A stretch of 45,117 nt of DNA from an uncultured Clostridia bacterium (GTDB lineage Bacteria > Bacillota > Clostridia > Oscillospirales > QAKW01). Each line of letters starts with the position of its first letter. Positions within the stretch are counted from its first letter, which is position 1. The position numbers were made by a program, and so were the translations under genes. The notes beneath the pieces were generated by a model. That model saw only the letters and a list, made by a program, of their open reading frames with translations. It made no database searches and was not told the DNA's origin. The stretch covers positions 1-45,117 of the forward strand of contig CANQVN010000003.1 in assembly GCA_947627315.1 (NCBI GenBank). Direction: 5' to 3'. This document shows, piece after piece, positions 32,580-42,006 of this stretch.

Positions 32580-33662
32580 ATGAACTATAATTCTGACAAC
32601 AAAAAGATAAATTTTATCATCAATATTGTATATATACTGCTGGTGATTTTTTTGGCATACGGGGCGGCAAGGTATGCGCTGCCGCTGTTTTTACCGTTTG
32701 TCGCCGCTTTTTTATTAAGTCTTGCGGCAGAGCCGTTCATTCTTTTTTTGACAAAAAAGCTAAAGGTAAAGCGCGCCGCCGCGGCGGGAATTTCAATCAC
32801 TCTGCTGATAATACTTCTCGTCTGCCTCGTTGTATTGCTCTCAATGACAGTTATGTCGGGAGCAAAGCAGCTTTACAACAGTATCCCACGCTTTATCGAA
32901 CAAATTCGCGGATATTTTGACAGCCTTGAAGCAAAAAGCGACAATGCAATAATCACGCCGTTTGAAAAGCTGACGCTGCGGGCTTTTGACTATATACGAA
33001 GCATCGACGTAATTATGCTTTTAAGCGGTAAATTCGGCTCGGCGGCGCTTAATTCCTTTTCGGGAATAATGATGTCAATACCATACATGCTGATGTCGCT
33101 TTTGGTGACGCTCGTATCCTCTGTTTTTATATCCGCGTCCTTTCCTGAAATAAAGGAGTTTATCCTGCTCCAGTTCAGCGACAAAAACAGGAGCTTTATT
33201 ATAGCGGCAAAACAGAGCGCGGCATGTGTTTTCAAAAAATACGTCAAGTCCTACGCCGTGCTGATGCTTATTACCTTCTCGGAGCTTACGCTGTTTTTTG
33301 TAATATTTGACATAAAGCCCGCCGCGGCAATTGCTCTTGCGATATCCGCAGTGGACATATTGCCTGTTTTGGGCGTCGGCACGGTCATGCTGCCCTGGGC
33401 GCTCATAAGCTTTCTTGCAGGGAAAACGACATTCGGGCTGATACTGCTGTCGATTTACGCGGTAATTACGGTCGTGCGGCAGATAATAGAACCGAAAATT
33501 GTCGGCGAAAACATCGGTCTGCACCCGATAGTCACTCTAATTTCGATTTATATCGGTCTGAAGCTGCTCGGCATACTCGGAATATTTATACTGCCGATAA
33601 CGATTATCATACTGAGGGATTTACAGAAAAAAGGATTTGTCAGCATCTGGCGTGAAAAATAG
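32580..33662 (+). CDS. AI-2E family transporter / sporulation integral membrane protein YtvI-like
   Basis: Multi-TM, PxLGVGTVMLPWALI, QIIEPKIVGENIGLHPIVTLISIYIGLKLLGILGIF. Confidence 0.85.
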   Translation: MNYNSDNKKINFIINIVYILLVIFLAYGAARYALPLFLPFVAAFLLSLAAEPFILFLTKKLKVKRAAAAGISITLLIILLVCLVVLLSMTVMSGAKQLYNSIPRFIEQIRGYFDSLEAKSDNAIITPFEKLTLRAFDYIRSIDVIMLLSGKFGSAALNSFSGIMMSIPYMLMSLLVTLVSSVFISASFPEIKEFILLQFSDKNRSFIIAAKQSAACVFKKYVKSYAVLMLITFSELTLFFVIFDIKPAAAIALAISAVDILPVLGVGTVMLPWALISFLAGKTTFGLILLSIYAVITVVRQIIEPKIVGENIGLHPIVTLISIYIGLKLLGILGIFILPITIIILRDLQKKGFVSIWREK

Positions 33663-33665
33663 CTG

Positions 33666-33694
33666 TTGACAAGCACGCTGATATCGCTTATAAT
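33666..33694 (+). promoter_or_regulatory. Promoter TTGACA-N17-TATAAT
   Basis: -35 33666-33671, -10 33689-33694. Confidence 0.65.
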
Positions 33695-33700
33695 CTTATT

Positions 33701-33806
33701 CACAGAGTAGAAATGCACGCGTTAAGTGTTTGGCGGACGGGGAGTTGCCGCCGAAACGAAAAGACAGGTCTTGCGATGTGCATTTCGCATCCCGCTGTTG
33801 AATTTA
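33701..33806 (+). ncRNA. THF (tetrahydrofolate) riboswitch
   Basis: AGAGTAGA..GCGTTAAGTG...ggcggacgGGGaGTTGCCGCCGAAACG...GCG..TTCGCATCCCGCTG matches the THF motif; directly upstream of folT. Confidence 0.88.
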
Positions 33807-33860
33807 TATCGAATTTAACCTCCTTATAAATTTCAGCAGTAAATTTAAGGAGGTTTTATT

Positions 33861-34415
33861 ATGCCCAAAAAAAATCCCGTACTCAGCTACATTACAGCCC
33901 CGTTTGTCGCCTTGAAAGACACCTACAACTTAGTATTATGCGCGCTGCTGATGGCAATTTCCATTGCGATTTCATCCGTGTCGTTTTACATAATGCCGGA
34001 GCTTAAAATAAGCTTTACCTTCCTTGCTATCGCGATAATAGGGATGAGATACGGTCCGCTTATCGCGGGCGTTGTTTCCGCAATGACGGATGTCTTCCAG
34101 TTTCTTTTACACCCTGTAGGTCCGTTTCAGCCGCTTTTAACGCTTACGGCGCTGCTGACGGGAATTGTTTACGGAATTTTTCTGTACAAAGATAAAAGAT
34201 CGCTGTGGAGAATTATTGTCTCGCGAGTTATAATTTACGCTTTTATAAGCTCGCTTCTCAACAGCTATTTTGTATCTAAACTTTACGGCAAGGTCTTTTT
34301 AGAGTTTTTTGTGACAAGGCTTATAAAAAACACGATTTTACTGCCCTTTGAGATAGCCCTTACCATTTTGGTTCTCGAGGCGTTTTGCACCGTTGAGAAA
34401 AAAATCAGGCGTTAA
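33861..34415 (+). CDS. folT: ECF transporter S component, folate (FolT)
   Basis: ALLMAISIAISSVSFYIMPELKISFTFLAIAIIGMRYGPLIAGVVSAMTDVFQFLLHPVGPF; THF riboswitch. Confidence 0.92.
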   Translation: MPKKNPVLSYITAPFVALKDTYNLVLCALLMAISIAISSVSFYIMPELKISFTFLAIAIIGMRYGPLIAGVVSAMTDVFQFLLHPVGPFQPLLTLTALLTGIVYGIFLYKDKRSLWRIIVSRVIIYAFISSLLNSYFVSKLYGKVFLEFFVTRLIKNTILLPFEIALTILVLEAFCTVEKKIRR

Positions 34416-35095
34416 GCAGGCAGTATCGAGCCGTTGTCGCATAGTGCTCTGTCTGTGTAGTATACAGGCTCGATTTTTTCACATTCAAGGATTTTCAAAA
34501 GCTCGTCTATACAGGCGAGCTTTTCTATATTTCCGTTGAAAAAAAGCAGATTGTTGTCTATAAGCCCCGTACAGCCGCCCCAAAAGCCGTTTTTATACCC
34601 GGGCAAGGCTATTTCATCGGCGGGCATATAATAAGCACGAAGCCCGTTTTTACGCGCCGCAGTGAGAATAGAGCTGTCGGAGCTTATAAGAGCTAAGTCG
34701 TTTAACACGCAAATGTTACATTTTGTATAACCCTGTTTTACCGGTACGGCAACAATGTTTTCGGGCAGAGTCACATTCGTTTTTGGCGGGACAAAGCAGA
34801 ACCTTCCGATAAAGGTTAAATTCAGTATACAATCGTTCGGATAGGGCGGCGTCGGCTCGCCGGCGGGTATCAGCTCATAATCGGGAAGTGCGGCGTTGTA
34901 ATACTCAAGCGCGCTGCTGCATACATACGCCTTTTTCCGCCCGCAAATACAAATCTGCATATCGGGGTGGGTCGCGGTGCAGTCGGAAATATTCGGCAAA
35001 ACCGTGCTGAAAATAGTCTGAAAACCAAGCTCATTTAAAAGCTCTAATGCAGGCTTGTCTATACGCCTGTCAACAATGACGCGTTTATTTTTCAT
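34412..35095 (-). CDS. GME-fold protein (DUF6873-like)
   Basis: KRVIVDRRIDKPALELLNELGF; QGYTKCNICVLNDLALISSDSSI; GFWGGCTGLIDNNLLFFNG. Confidence 0.75.
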   Translation of the reverse strand: MKNKRVIVDRRIDKPALELLNELGFQTIFSTVLPNISDCTATHPDMQICICGRKKAYVCSSALEYYNAALPDYELIPAGEPTPPYPNDCILNLTFIGRFCFVPPKTNVTLPENIVAVPVKQGYTKCNICVLNDLALISSDSSILTAARKNGLRAYYMPADEIALPGYKNGFWGGCTGLIDNNLLFFNGNIEKLACIDELLKILECEKIEPVYYTDRALCDNGSILPA

Positions 35096-36464
35096 TTTCC
35101 AGACCGTTTTTCACCTTGTAGATAGCCTGACTTACCGATGCGACCTTTATTACCTTGATACCGTCAAAGCTGCGCGTCAGCTTGTTTCGCGACGGTATCA
35201 TAATATATCTGAATCCAAGCCGCTGTGCTTCCGAAATGCGCTGCTCGACATAGGAGACAGCCCGCACCTCGCCGGAAAGCCCCACCTCACCTACCGCGAT
35301 AAGCTCGGAGGGCATCTCAAAATCAGCCATAGCCGAGGCGACCGCCAGCGTTATCGACAAATCGACGCTGTTGTCCGTAAGCCTGAAGCCGCCCACAACA
35401 TTAATATAAGCGTCCATCGAAAAAAGAGAGTAATTCGCCCGCTGCTCCAAAACCGCCAAAAGCAGCACGACTCTGTTGTAATCCACGCCGGACGCCATAC
35501 GGCGCGGAGCGGGATAGCTTGTTTTGGTGACAAGCGCCTGAACCTCGGCAAGCAGTGGACGCGTACCCTCCATAACGCAGGTGACGCAGGTGCCGGGAAC
35601 GTCCTTCGGTCTCCCGTCCAAAAACATTTTTGAAGGATTGTCAATCTCGACAAGCCCCTTTGAACTCATATCAAACACCGCGATTTCATTTGTCGAACCA
35701 AAGCGGTTTTTAATACTGCGAAGTATGCGAAAGCTGAGGTTTTTATCACCCTCAAAATACAAAACGGTATCCACCATATGCTCTAAAATCTTAGGTCCCG
35801 CAAGAGAGCCCTCTTTTGTTACATGACCTATTATAAAAACCGTTATACCGTTTTCCTTTGCAAGGCGCATGAGCATCCCCGTCGCCTCTTTTATCTGCGA
35901 CAGACTGCCGGCTCCCGAGCCTACGCTGCCGCAGGTCATAGTCTGAATGGAATCGACGATAAGCACGTCGGGCGGGTTTGAGGTACACAGCGCCACAATG
36001 CTTTCCATATTTGTTTCGGATATAAGCATCAGCCTGTCGCTGCTCACGCCCAGCCTGTCGGCGCGAAGCTTTATCTGACTTTTCGACTCCTCGCCCGAGA
36101 CATAATAGCATGTCCGCTCCCTGCAAAAGCTGTCGCAAATCTGCAAAAGAAGAGTGGACTTGCCTATGCCCGGGTCGCCGCCGACAAGAGTGAGAGAGCC
36201 TAACACCGCGCCGCCGCCGAGGACTCTGTCAAGCTCCGCCATACCTGTTGAAAAGCGGATTTCGGTGGAAATATCGACGGAATTTATGGGAACGGGCTTT
36301 ATCGAATTTATAGGGGTTGTCGGCGTCTTGCCAAAGCTCGGCAAAGCTACCGTCTGCTCGACCAAAGTGTTCCACTCGCCGCAGGCATAGCATTTTCCGA
36401 CCCACTTTGCAGTTTCGTTTCCGCAGTTTGAGCAGACAAAAACGGTTTTTGATTTAGTTGCCAT
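35085..36464 (-). CDS. radA: DNA repair protein RadA
   Basis: Zn finger CSNCGNETAKWVGKCYACGEWNT; GDPGIGKSTLLLQ; KNRFGSTNEIAVFDM; Lon-like C-terminus. Confidence 0.96.
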   Translation of the reverse strand: MATKSKTVFVCSNCGNETAKWVGKCYACGEWNTLVEQTVALPSFGKTPTTPINSIKPVPINSVDISTEIRFSTGMAELDRVLGGGAVLGSLTLVGGDPGIGKSTLLLQICDSFCRERTCYYVSGEESKSQIKLRADRLGVSSDRLMLISETNMESIVALCTSNPPDVLIVDSIQTMTCGSVGSGAGSLSQIKEATGMLMRLAKENGITVFIIGHVTKEGSLAGPKILEHMVDTVLYFEGDKNLSFRILRSIKNRFGSTNEIAVFDMSSKGLVEIDNPSKMFLDGRPKDVPGTCVTCVMEGTRPLLAEVQALVTKTSYPAPRRMASGVDYNRVVLLLAVLEQRANYSLFSMDAYINVVGGFRLTDNSVDLSITLAVASAMADFEMPSELIAVGEVGLSGEVRAVSYVEQRISEAQRLGFRYIMIPSRNKLTRSFDGIKVIKVASVSQAIYKVKNGLENEK

Positions 36465-37167
36465 TTATATCACTCCCGATTAGCTTAAATGTTACGACCT
36501 CCGCTATTGATTTTGCTATGTCCTGCTGAAATTCAGCGCTTTTAAGCTTTTTAAGGTCGTCCTCGTTTGTCAAAAACCCGCACTCGGCGAGTATGCTGTT
36601 GTTGCTGATATTTTTAAAAAGATACACATTTGACGGAATAGGCTTTACCGTCTTTTTGTTGTCGGGCTGGTATTTCAAGTTGATAATTCTCTGTACTTCC
36701 TCTGCTATTTCCTTTGAAATATCGCTGCCCGATTTATAAAATACCTGCGAGCCGTGAACGTCGGGCGTCGTGTATGTGTTCATATGTATGCTGACAACAA
36801 ACGCATCGCTGTTTTTCCGCGCGATAGCAACCCTGTTTTTGGTGTCGGACACCTTTTTGGCATGAATTGTGCCGCCGTCGGTGCAGATGCTGTTTTCATC
36901 GGTTCTTGTCATTATGCACTCAAAGCCGGCAGCGGTCAGCATATCGTTTAAAAGCCTTGCGATTGCAAGGTTAATATCCGACTCGATAGTGCCGTCCGCG
37001 GCTACAGCGCCACCGTCCGGCAGTCCGTGTCCCGCGTCGATAATTATTTTATGCGTGGATGCGTTAAATGCAGGTCGATATATATTTTTCAATCCGAAAA
37101 AAACGGTGAAAATAACAACTGCGGCGGAAAGTATTGACGCTGTAAAAAGCGCGGCGTGTGTTTTCAT
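36454..37167 (-). CDS. cwlD: N-acetylmuramoyl-L-alanine amidase (CwlD-like)
   Basis: IIIDAGHGLPDGGAVAADGTIESDINLAIA; VSIHMNTY; ECGFLTNEDDLKKL. Confidence 0.88.
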   Translation of the reverse strand: MKTHAALFTASILSAAVVIFTVFFGLKNIYRPAFNASTHKIIIDAGHGLPDGGAVAADGTIESDINLAIARLLNDMLTAAGFECIMTRTDENSICTDGGTIHAKKVSDTKNRVAIARKNSDAFVVSIHMNTYTTPDVHGSQVFYKSGSDISKEIAEEVQRIINLKYQPDNKKTVKPIPSNVYLFKNISNNSILAECGFLTNEDDLKKLKSAEFQQDIAKSIAEVVTFKLIGSDINGN

Positions 37168-37209
37168 TAAGCTATCACCCAATAAAACAATATTCGCCTT
37201 GCTTTACAA

Positions 37210-37755
37210 TTATTTCGATCTTGGTCTTATTTTGAGTAAGCAGTAAAGCTTTTCGCTCATCATAAAGTTTTTATATCCCGCAATATACCCCAGCATCGGC
37301 ACGATAACGACCCACACCATAGAAGTTAAAAATACCTCCGGCGTGTGATTGGGGAAAATGTTGCAGAGCGGCCAGTTGTAATACATTGAAATCATACGGG
37401 TAAAAAGCTTAATAAGGTTCGCGCTCGCCACAGCGCCGGACGAATAGAAAACAAGATATAATATTATAAGAACGTACAGCGGAACGGCCGATATAATTCC
37501 CGCAAGCGCGCCGCGCCAAACAAAAGCGCGGCTTTTCGGCGCGTTTCTCCTGTCAGGGTCGTGAAAGCCTCTTGTAAACGCCGCCCTGTACTCGATATAC
37601 AGAAAAAAAGGAAACGTTATCGCAAGGAAAATAATCTGTGAGGCAATTGAATCTCCCGCGACCATATAAACAAAAATAATACACATAAACCCGCCTATCG
37701 ACGCCAAAAACTGGTTTCCGAGCAGTGATAAACTCAGCTTAAAAACATTTTTCAT
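37210..37755 (-). CDS. Putative integral membrane protein
   Basis: Hydrophobic 181-aa ORF; start MKNVFKLS after Hsp33 stop. Confidence 0.65.
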   Translation of the reverse strand: MKNVFKLSLSLLGNQFLASIGGFMCIIFVYMVAGDSIASQIIFLAITFPFFLYIEYRAAFTRGFHDPDRRNAPKSRAFVWRGALAGIISAVPLYVLIILYLVFYSSGAVASANLIKLFTRMISMYYNWPLCNIFPNHTPEVFLTSMVWVVIVPMLGYIAGYKNFMMSEKLYCLLKIRPRSK

Positions 37756-37756
37756 A

Positions 37757-38635
37757 TCAATCTGTTGCCTCCTTGAGCAGCTTTTCAAGCTCATCCTTAT
37801 CAAATAGATAGCTTTTTTTGCAAAACTGGCAATTAAGCTCAGCCTTCCCGTCCTCAACGATGATCGCTTCAAGCTCCTTTTTCCCGAGCGAAATCAGCGC
37901 GCGTTCCATGCGTGTCTTACTGCAATTACAACAATACTGAGGTATATGCTCCATAAGCACCGTATAGTCAAAGCCGAGCAAAAGCTCGCGCGCCATCTGC
38001 TCCGCGCTGAGTCCGCGCGACAGCATATCTGTCACGCTTTCAAGGGTGTATACATTTGCTTCAAGCTTTGATATTACCTGCTCGTCCGCATTCGGCAAAA
38101 GCTGAATGAAATATCCGCCGGCATTTTTAACGGTGTAGTCAACATCGACCAGAACGCCGAGCGCGACGACAGACGGCGTTTGCTGTGATACGCTGAAATA
38201 ATATGCTATATCCTCCGCAATCTCGCCTGTTTGAAGCTCTATCCGACTGACGTACGGCTTGTTATGTCCCAGACTTCGCACCACCGTCAAGTGACCGTTT
38301 CCGACAGCGCCGCCTACGTCTAACTTATTGTCGGCTCTGAGCGGCAGGTCGGCATGCGGATTTTCAATATATCCTCTCACCCTGCCCTGCATATCCGCCA
38401 CAGCGACAATGCCGCCGACGGCGCCGTCCCCGTTTATCTGCAAGGAAAGCGACTCGTCCTTCGTTTTAAGATCAAGTCCCATTATTGCCGCGGCGGTAAT
38501 CGTGCGTCCGAATGCGGCGGCAGCCGTCGGCGCGGCGCCGTGAATTTTCACCGCATATCTTACAAGAGAGCCGGTATCCGCGACAAAGGCGCGAAACGCC
38601 CCGCTTTTTTCCGTTATCCGTAAAATTTTATCCAT
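37757..38635 (-). CDS. hslO: Hsp33-family redox chaperone
   Basis: GDGAVGGIVAVADMQGRVRGYIENP; C-terminal CxC..CxxC (YCCNCS...NCQFCKK); internal start MDKILRI. Confidence 0.94.
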   Translation of the reverse strand: MDKILRITEKSGAFRAFVADTGSLVRYAVKIHGAAPTAAAAFGRTITAAAIMGLDLKTKDESLSLQINGDGAVGGIVAVADMQGRVRGYIENPHADLPLRADNKLDVGGAVGNGHLTVVRSLGHNKPYVSRIELQTGEIAEDIAYYFSVSQQTPSVVALGVLVDVDYTVKNAGGYFIQLLPNADEQVISKLEANVYTLESVTDMLSRGLSAEQMARELLLGFDYTVLMEHIPQYCCNCSKTRMERALISLGKKELEAIIVEDGKAELNCQFCKKSYLFDKDELEKLLKEATD

Positions 38636-38721
38636 TATTTTCTCCTTTGTATCTATTATACCTTTTTTCGCCTGTAAAAGCAATAGAAAATAAGACGCAT
38701 AACGGACGCGGTTTTGCCGTA

Positions 38722-38761
38722 AAAAAACAAAAGTCCCGCGGCATATACAGCCCGAGACTTT
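38722..38761 (-). terminator. AAAGTCTCG...CGGGACTTT hairpin then TTGTTTTTTT (minus strand)
   Basis: Downstream of spoVAE on the minus strand. Confidence 0.75.
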
Positions 38762-38771
38762 GAACGTCATT

Positions 38772-39125
38772 TTACTTCATTTTTGGATTTGAAATAAGCG
38801 AGAATATATATCCGAAAAAAACAGCCGCGGCAACTCCGCCCGCCGTGGCGCGAAGCCCGCCTGTGAAAATGCCAATCCAGCCGTATTCGTTTATCGCCTG
38901 CTCAACGCCCTTTGCAAGCGAATAACCAAACCCGGTTATCGGCACGGTAGCTCCCGCCTCGGCAAATTTAACAAGCGGCTCGTACACTCCGACCGCTGTC
39001 AGCACGACGCCCATTGTCACAAACAAAACGACAATTTTGGCGGGCGTCAGCTTTGTTTTGTCAATCAGTATCTGTGCTATAACGCAAATGGCGCCGCCTA
39101 TAAGAAAAGCATAAATATATTCCAT
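38772..39125 (-). CDS. spoVAE: Stage V sporulation protein AE (SpoVAE/SpoVAEB)
   Basis: MEYIYAFLIGGAICVIAQILIDKTKLTPAKIVVLFVTMGVVLTAVGVYEPLVKFAEAGATVPITGFGYSLAKG. Confidence 0.95.
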   Translation of the reverse strand: MEYIYAFLIGGAICVIAQILIDKTKLTPAKIVVLFVTMGVVLTAVGVYEPLVKFAEAGATVPITGFGYSLAKGVEQAINEYGWIGIFTGGLRATAGGVAAAVFFGYIFSLISNPKMK

Positions 39126-39127
39126 TG

Positions 39128-40138
39128 TTATTCCCCCGTGAAGTTAATCAAATGTGCTATTGAAGGTATGCTCTCACCCTGAAACGATGCCGTCGGACTC
39201 ATCAGCGCGCCCGTTGCCATAAAGAGAACGTTTTTAAGCTCACCTGACACTATTTTCGGAAGGATATGCCCTGTCAGCACCGCTCCGCCGCAGCCGCAGC
39301 CGGAGCCGCCCGCGTGAACGTCCTGCTTTTCAATATCAAATAACATAAGCCCGCAGTCGTTATAGTTATTACCGAGGACTACTCCCCTCTCCGCCGCCAT
39401 ATCTACAAGTATCGACGAGCCGACAGAGCCGAGATCCCCTGATAAAATCAGGTCAAAATCGTTCGGGCTGCTGCCCGTATCCTCAAAGAAACGACAAAGT
39501 GTGTCGGCGGCGGCAGGAGCCATTGCCGCGCCCATATTGTTCGGGTCATAAACCTGATAGTCGATAACGCTTCCGAGCGTAAATCTGTTCAGTCGAACGC
39601 CGCTGCCGCCAAGTCTGTATACGATTGCCGCCCCTGCGGTCGCCGTGCGCTGCGCGCCGGGAGTGCGCTGACCACCGTATTCAAGCGGCTGGCGAAACTG
39701 ACGCTCCGCCGTGCAAAAATGAGACGAAGTAACGCCTGCGGCGTAATTTGCAAATCCGCACTCAATCGCCATACCTGAGATTATTGACGACAGCGCCATT
39801 GTCGAACACGCACCGAAAAGTCCGATATAAGGCACGCCGCTGTCTCTGACGCTGTAGCTTGAGCTGAGGCACTGGTTCAAAAGGTCGCCCGACGATATAA
39901 CGTCAAGCGCCGACATCTCAAGTCCGCCTTTGTCAAGCGCACTCTTAAGAGCTGTTTTCTGGAGCTTAACCTCGGCTTTTTCATACGTTTTTTCGCCGAA
40001 ATACTCGTCGTTTACCACCATATCAAAGCAGTCGCCGAGCGGTCCTTCGCCCTCAAATTTCCCCACGATATTGCCAAAGCTCGCAACACGGATGTCCTTT
40101 TCAAAGGTCAATGTCTGTTTTGCCTTTTTTTCTGCCAT
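39128..40138 (-). CDS. spoVAD: Stage V sporulation protein AD (thiolase-fold)
   Basis: DKGGLEMSALDVISSGDLLNQCLSSSYSVRDSGVPYIGLFGACSTMALS; 336 aa, apparently intact. Confidence 0.96.
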   Translation of the reverse strand: MAEKKAKQTLTFEKDIRVASFGNIVGKFEGEGPLGDCFDMVVNDEYFGEKTYEKAEVKLQKTALKSALDKGGLEMSALDVISSGDLLNQCLSSSYSVRDSGVPYIGLFGACSTMALSSIISGMAIECGFANYAAGVTSSHFCTAERQFRQPLEYGGQRTPGAQRTATAGAAIVYRLGGSGVRLNRFTLGSVIDYQVYDPNNMGAAMAPAAADTLCRFFEDTGSSPNDFDLILSGDLGSVGSSILVDMAAERGVVLGNNYNDCGLMLFDIEKQDVHAGGSGCGCGGAVLTGHILPKIVSGELKNVLFMATGALMSPTASFQGESIPSIAHLINFTGE

Positions 40139-40147
40139 ATTTTCACC

Positions 40148-40270
40148 TCAAAATACCATATTGCAAACCCAGTAAATCAAGCCGTAAATCATCGAGGCGA
40201 CAACGCCGTAAACGATAACAGGTCCCGCCACCGTAAACATTTTTGCGCCGACGCCCATGACATAGCCTTC
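40148..40270 (-). pseudogene. spoVAC: 3' fragment of spoVAC (C-terminal ~40 codons), interrupted by a serine-recombinase element
   Basis: Minus-strand translation EGYVMGVGAKMFTVAGPVIVYGVVASMIYGLIYWVCNMVF-stop ends 10 nt before the spoVAD ATG; matches the SpoVAC C-terminal pattern (EGxVLGVxxxMFxxAGxVIVFGVVxxxxxGxI). Frame runs into a stop at 40334-40336 with no SpoVAC N-terminus. Confidence 0.85.
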
Positions 40271-40389
40271 TGCTTGTGTCAAGTAGTGACCAATAAAAAT
40301 TTTTTCTTTATTTTCTGCGGAGTCGCAAATCGTCTATTGGTCTTTCCAAAACACACGCACAATATACCCGTGTGATATAATAAAACCAA

Positions 40390-42006
40390 CTATGATACGT
40401 TCGATGTCGGTTGTGCCGGAATGGTAACTTCGGAGAGTACATCTTTGCACTTCCATTCAATCTCTATTCGGTCACCCGGATATACGCGAATGCTTTCTAC
40501 CAGTTTTCCGATGACGGCCGGATCATAGCTTGTCAGCTGCTCTATTTGGGAGTGACTTTCCTGAATCGGATGCAGCTGATTTTTTTGTGTCTGAAGTTGC
40601 GTTAGAGCATCCTCACACTGAAGCAGCTGATCGGAAAGAAGGTTGACCTTAGCCTCGTTATCCTTCTGCGCCTTGAGAAACTGCTCCTTTGTGAGCTTCT
40701 CTGTGCGATACTCCTCGTACAGTTCATATTTACGGTTTTTCAACTGTGCGATTTGGCTGCGCAATTTTTTTATTTGTCGTTCGGTGGCCGGAGCTTCTTC
40801 CTGCCGCTTTGCAAGCGCAACCGTTTGCCGCTCCAAAAGCAGCGCCGAATAGTGCTGCACCGCACACAGAACATTTTCTTTCAACTTCTCCATATCTTCG
40901 TGAATGCCGGCACAATCGGAATGTGGGTCGCTGCGTGCTTTCATGCAAAACAAATGCGTAATATTGCCCTGTGACTTTTGCAGCTTCCGACCGCAAAATC
41001 CGCAGATAAACAGATTGTTTTTCCGGTCTCCCGATGTGTTTTTGTTGATTGTCTTGATGCGGCTTTGCATGGAGAGGTGCGCCGCCTCGAATGTTTCATC
41101 CGAGACGATTGCCTCGTGCGTCCCCGGAACGACAATCCATTCTTCTTTGGGGATCGGCTTCATTTTATTTGTACGAATTCCGGCAGACTCGACTTTACCG
41201 GATATCATTTTCCCCGTATACCGTTCGTCATTGAGGATTCTTCTAACGGTTGCCGGGATCCAAAGAGGTTCGTCGTTCATTCGCCGTCCGTTATATGTGT
41301 TGCCCAGTTGCTTCTTTCTTACGACCGGCGGAGGGATTCTTTCTTCATTTAGTCGCACTGCGATTTGTGCCGTTGTCAATCCGTTAATACACAGGGCGAA
41401 GATCTCCTCAACGACCGGACGTACTTCTTCATCAACAATCAAATGCCGTTTGTTTTCGGGATCGACCAGATATCCGTAAAACCCGCCGGAGCCACAGTAA
41501 TCGCCACGTCGATTTCTTGTTTTGATTGCGCTTCGCACCTTAATCGACAGGTCTTTGCTGTATAAGCCGTTGATTAGATTTCGGAGAGCAAGTTCCAGTC
41601 CTCCGGTCGTACCGATATAATTGCTGCTGTCGAAGCCCTCGTTGACGGATATGAACCTTGTGCCGAACAACGGCAATATCAGCTCCAGGTAAGCGCCTAC
41701 TTCCAAGTATTCGCGCCCGAATCGGGAAAGATCCTTGACCATAATGCAGTCGATTTGTCTTTCCTTCACCAGGACCATCATGTCTTGAAAACGCGGCCGA
41801 TTGAAATTGGTTCCGCTGTATCCGTCATCGCAGAATTCAACGGTATCATACGCTTTCAAAAGATCCTCGTGAGACTGATAATAATCTATAAGAAGCTTCC
41901 GTTGATTGCCGACGCTGTTGCTTTCCGTTTTTGAATCCGAGGTCTTTAGGTCTCCATCCTCCACGGAGAGTCGAATATAGAAAGCGAGTCTTTTCTTAGA
42001 CGGCAT
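40390..42006 (-). CDS. Large serine recombinase 1 (element-end proximal)
   Basis: Resolvase domain FYIRLSVEDGD...VKDLSRFGREYLEVG; recombinase domain; zinc ribbon CGFCGRKL; coiled coil. Confidence 0.95.
   Translation of the reverse strand: MPSKKRLAFYIRLSVEDGDLKTSDSKTESNSVGNQRKLLIDYYQSHEDLLKAYDTVEFCDDGYSGTNFNRPRFQDMMVLVKERQIDCIMVKDLSRFGREYLEVGAYLELILPLFGTRFISVNEGFDSSNYIGTTGGLELALRNLINGLYSKDLSIKVRSAIKTRNRRGDYCGSGGFYGYLVDPENKRHLIVDEEVRPVVEEIFALCINGLTTAQIAVRLNEERIPPPVVRKKQLGNTYNGRRMNDEPLWIPATVRRILNDERYTGKMISGKVESAGIRTNKMKPIPKEEWIVVPGTHEAIVSDETFEAAHLSMQSRIKTINKNTSGDRKNNLFICGFCGRKLQKSQGNITHLFCMKARSDPHSDCAGIHEDMEKLKENVLCAVQHYSALLLERQTVALAKRQEEAPATERQIKKLRSQIAQLKNRKYELYEEYRTEKLTKEQFLKAQKDNEAKVNLLSDQLLQCEDALTQLQTQKNQLHPIQESHSQIEQLTSYDPAVIGKLVESIRVYPGDRIEIEWKCKDVLSEVTIPAQPTSNVS

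Noticed and set aside
35055-35633. 192-aa plus-strand ORF antisense to radA
   Set aside because: Overlaps the conserved RadA C-terminus; basic low-quality composition
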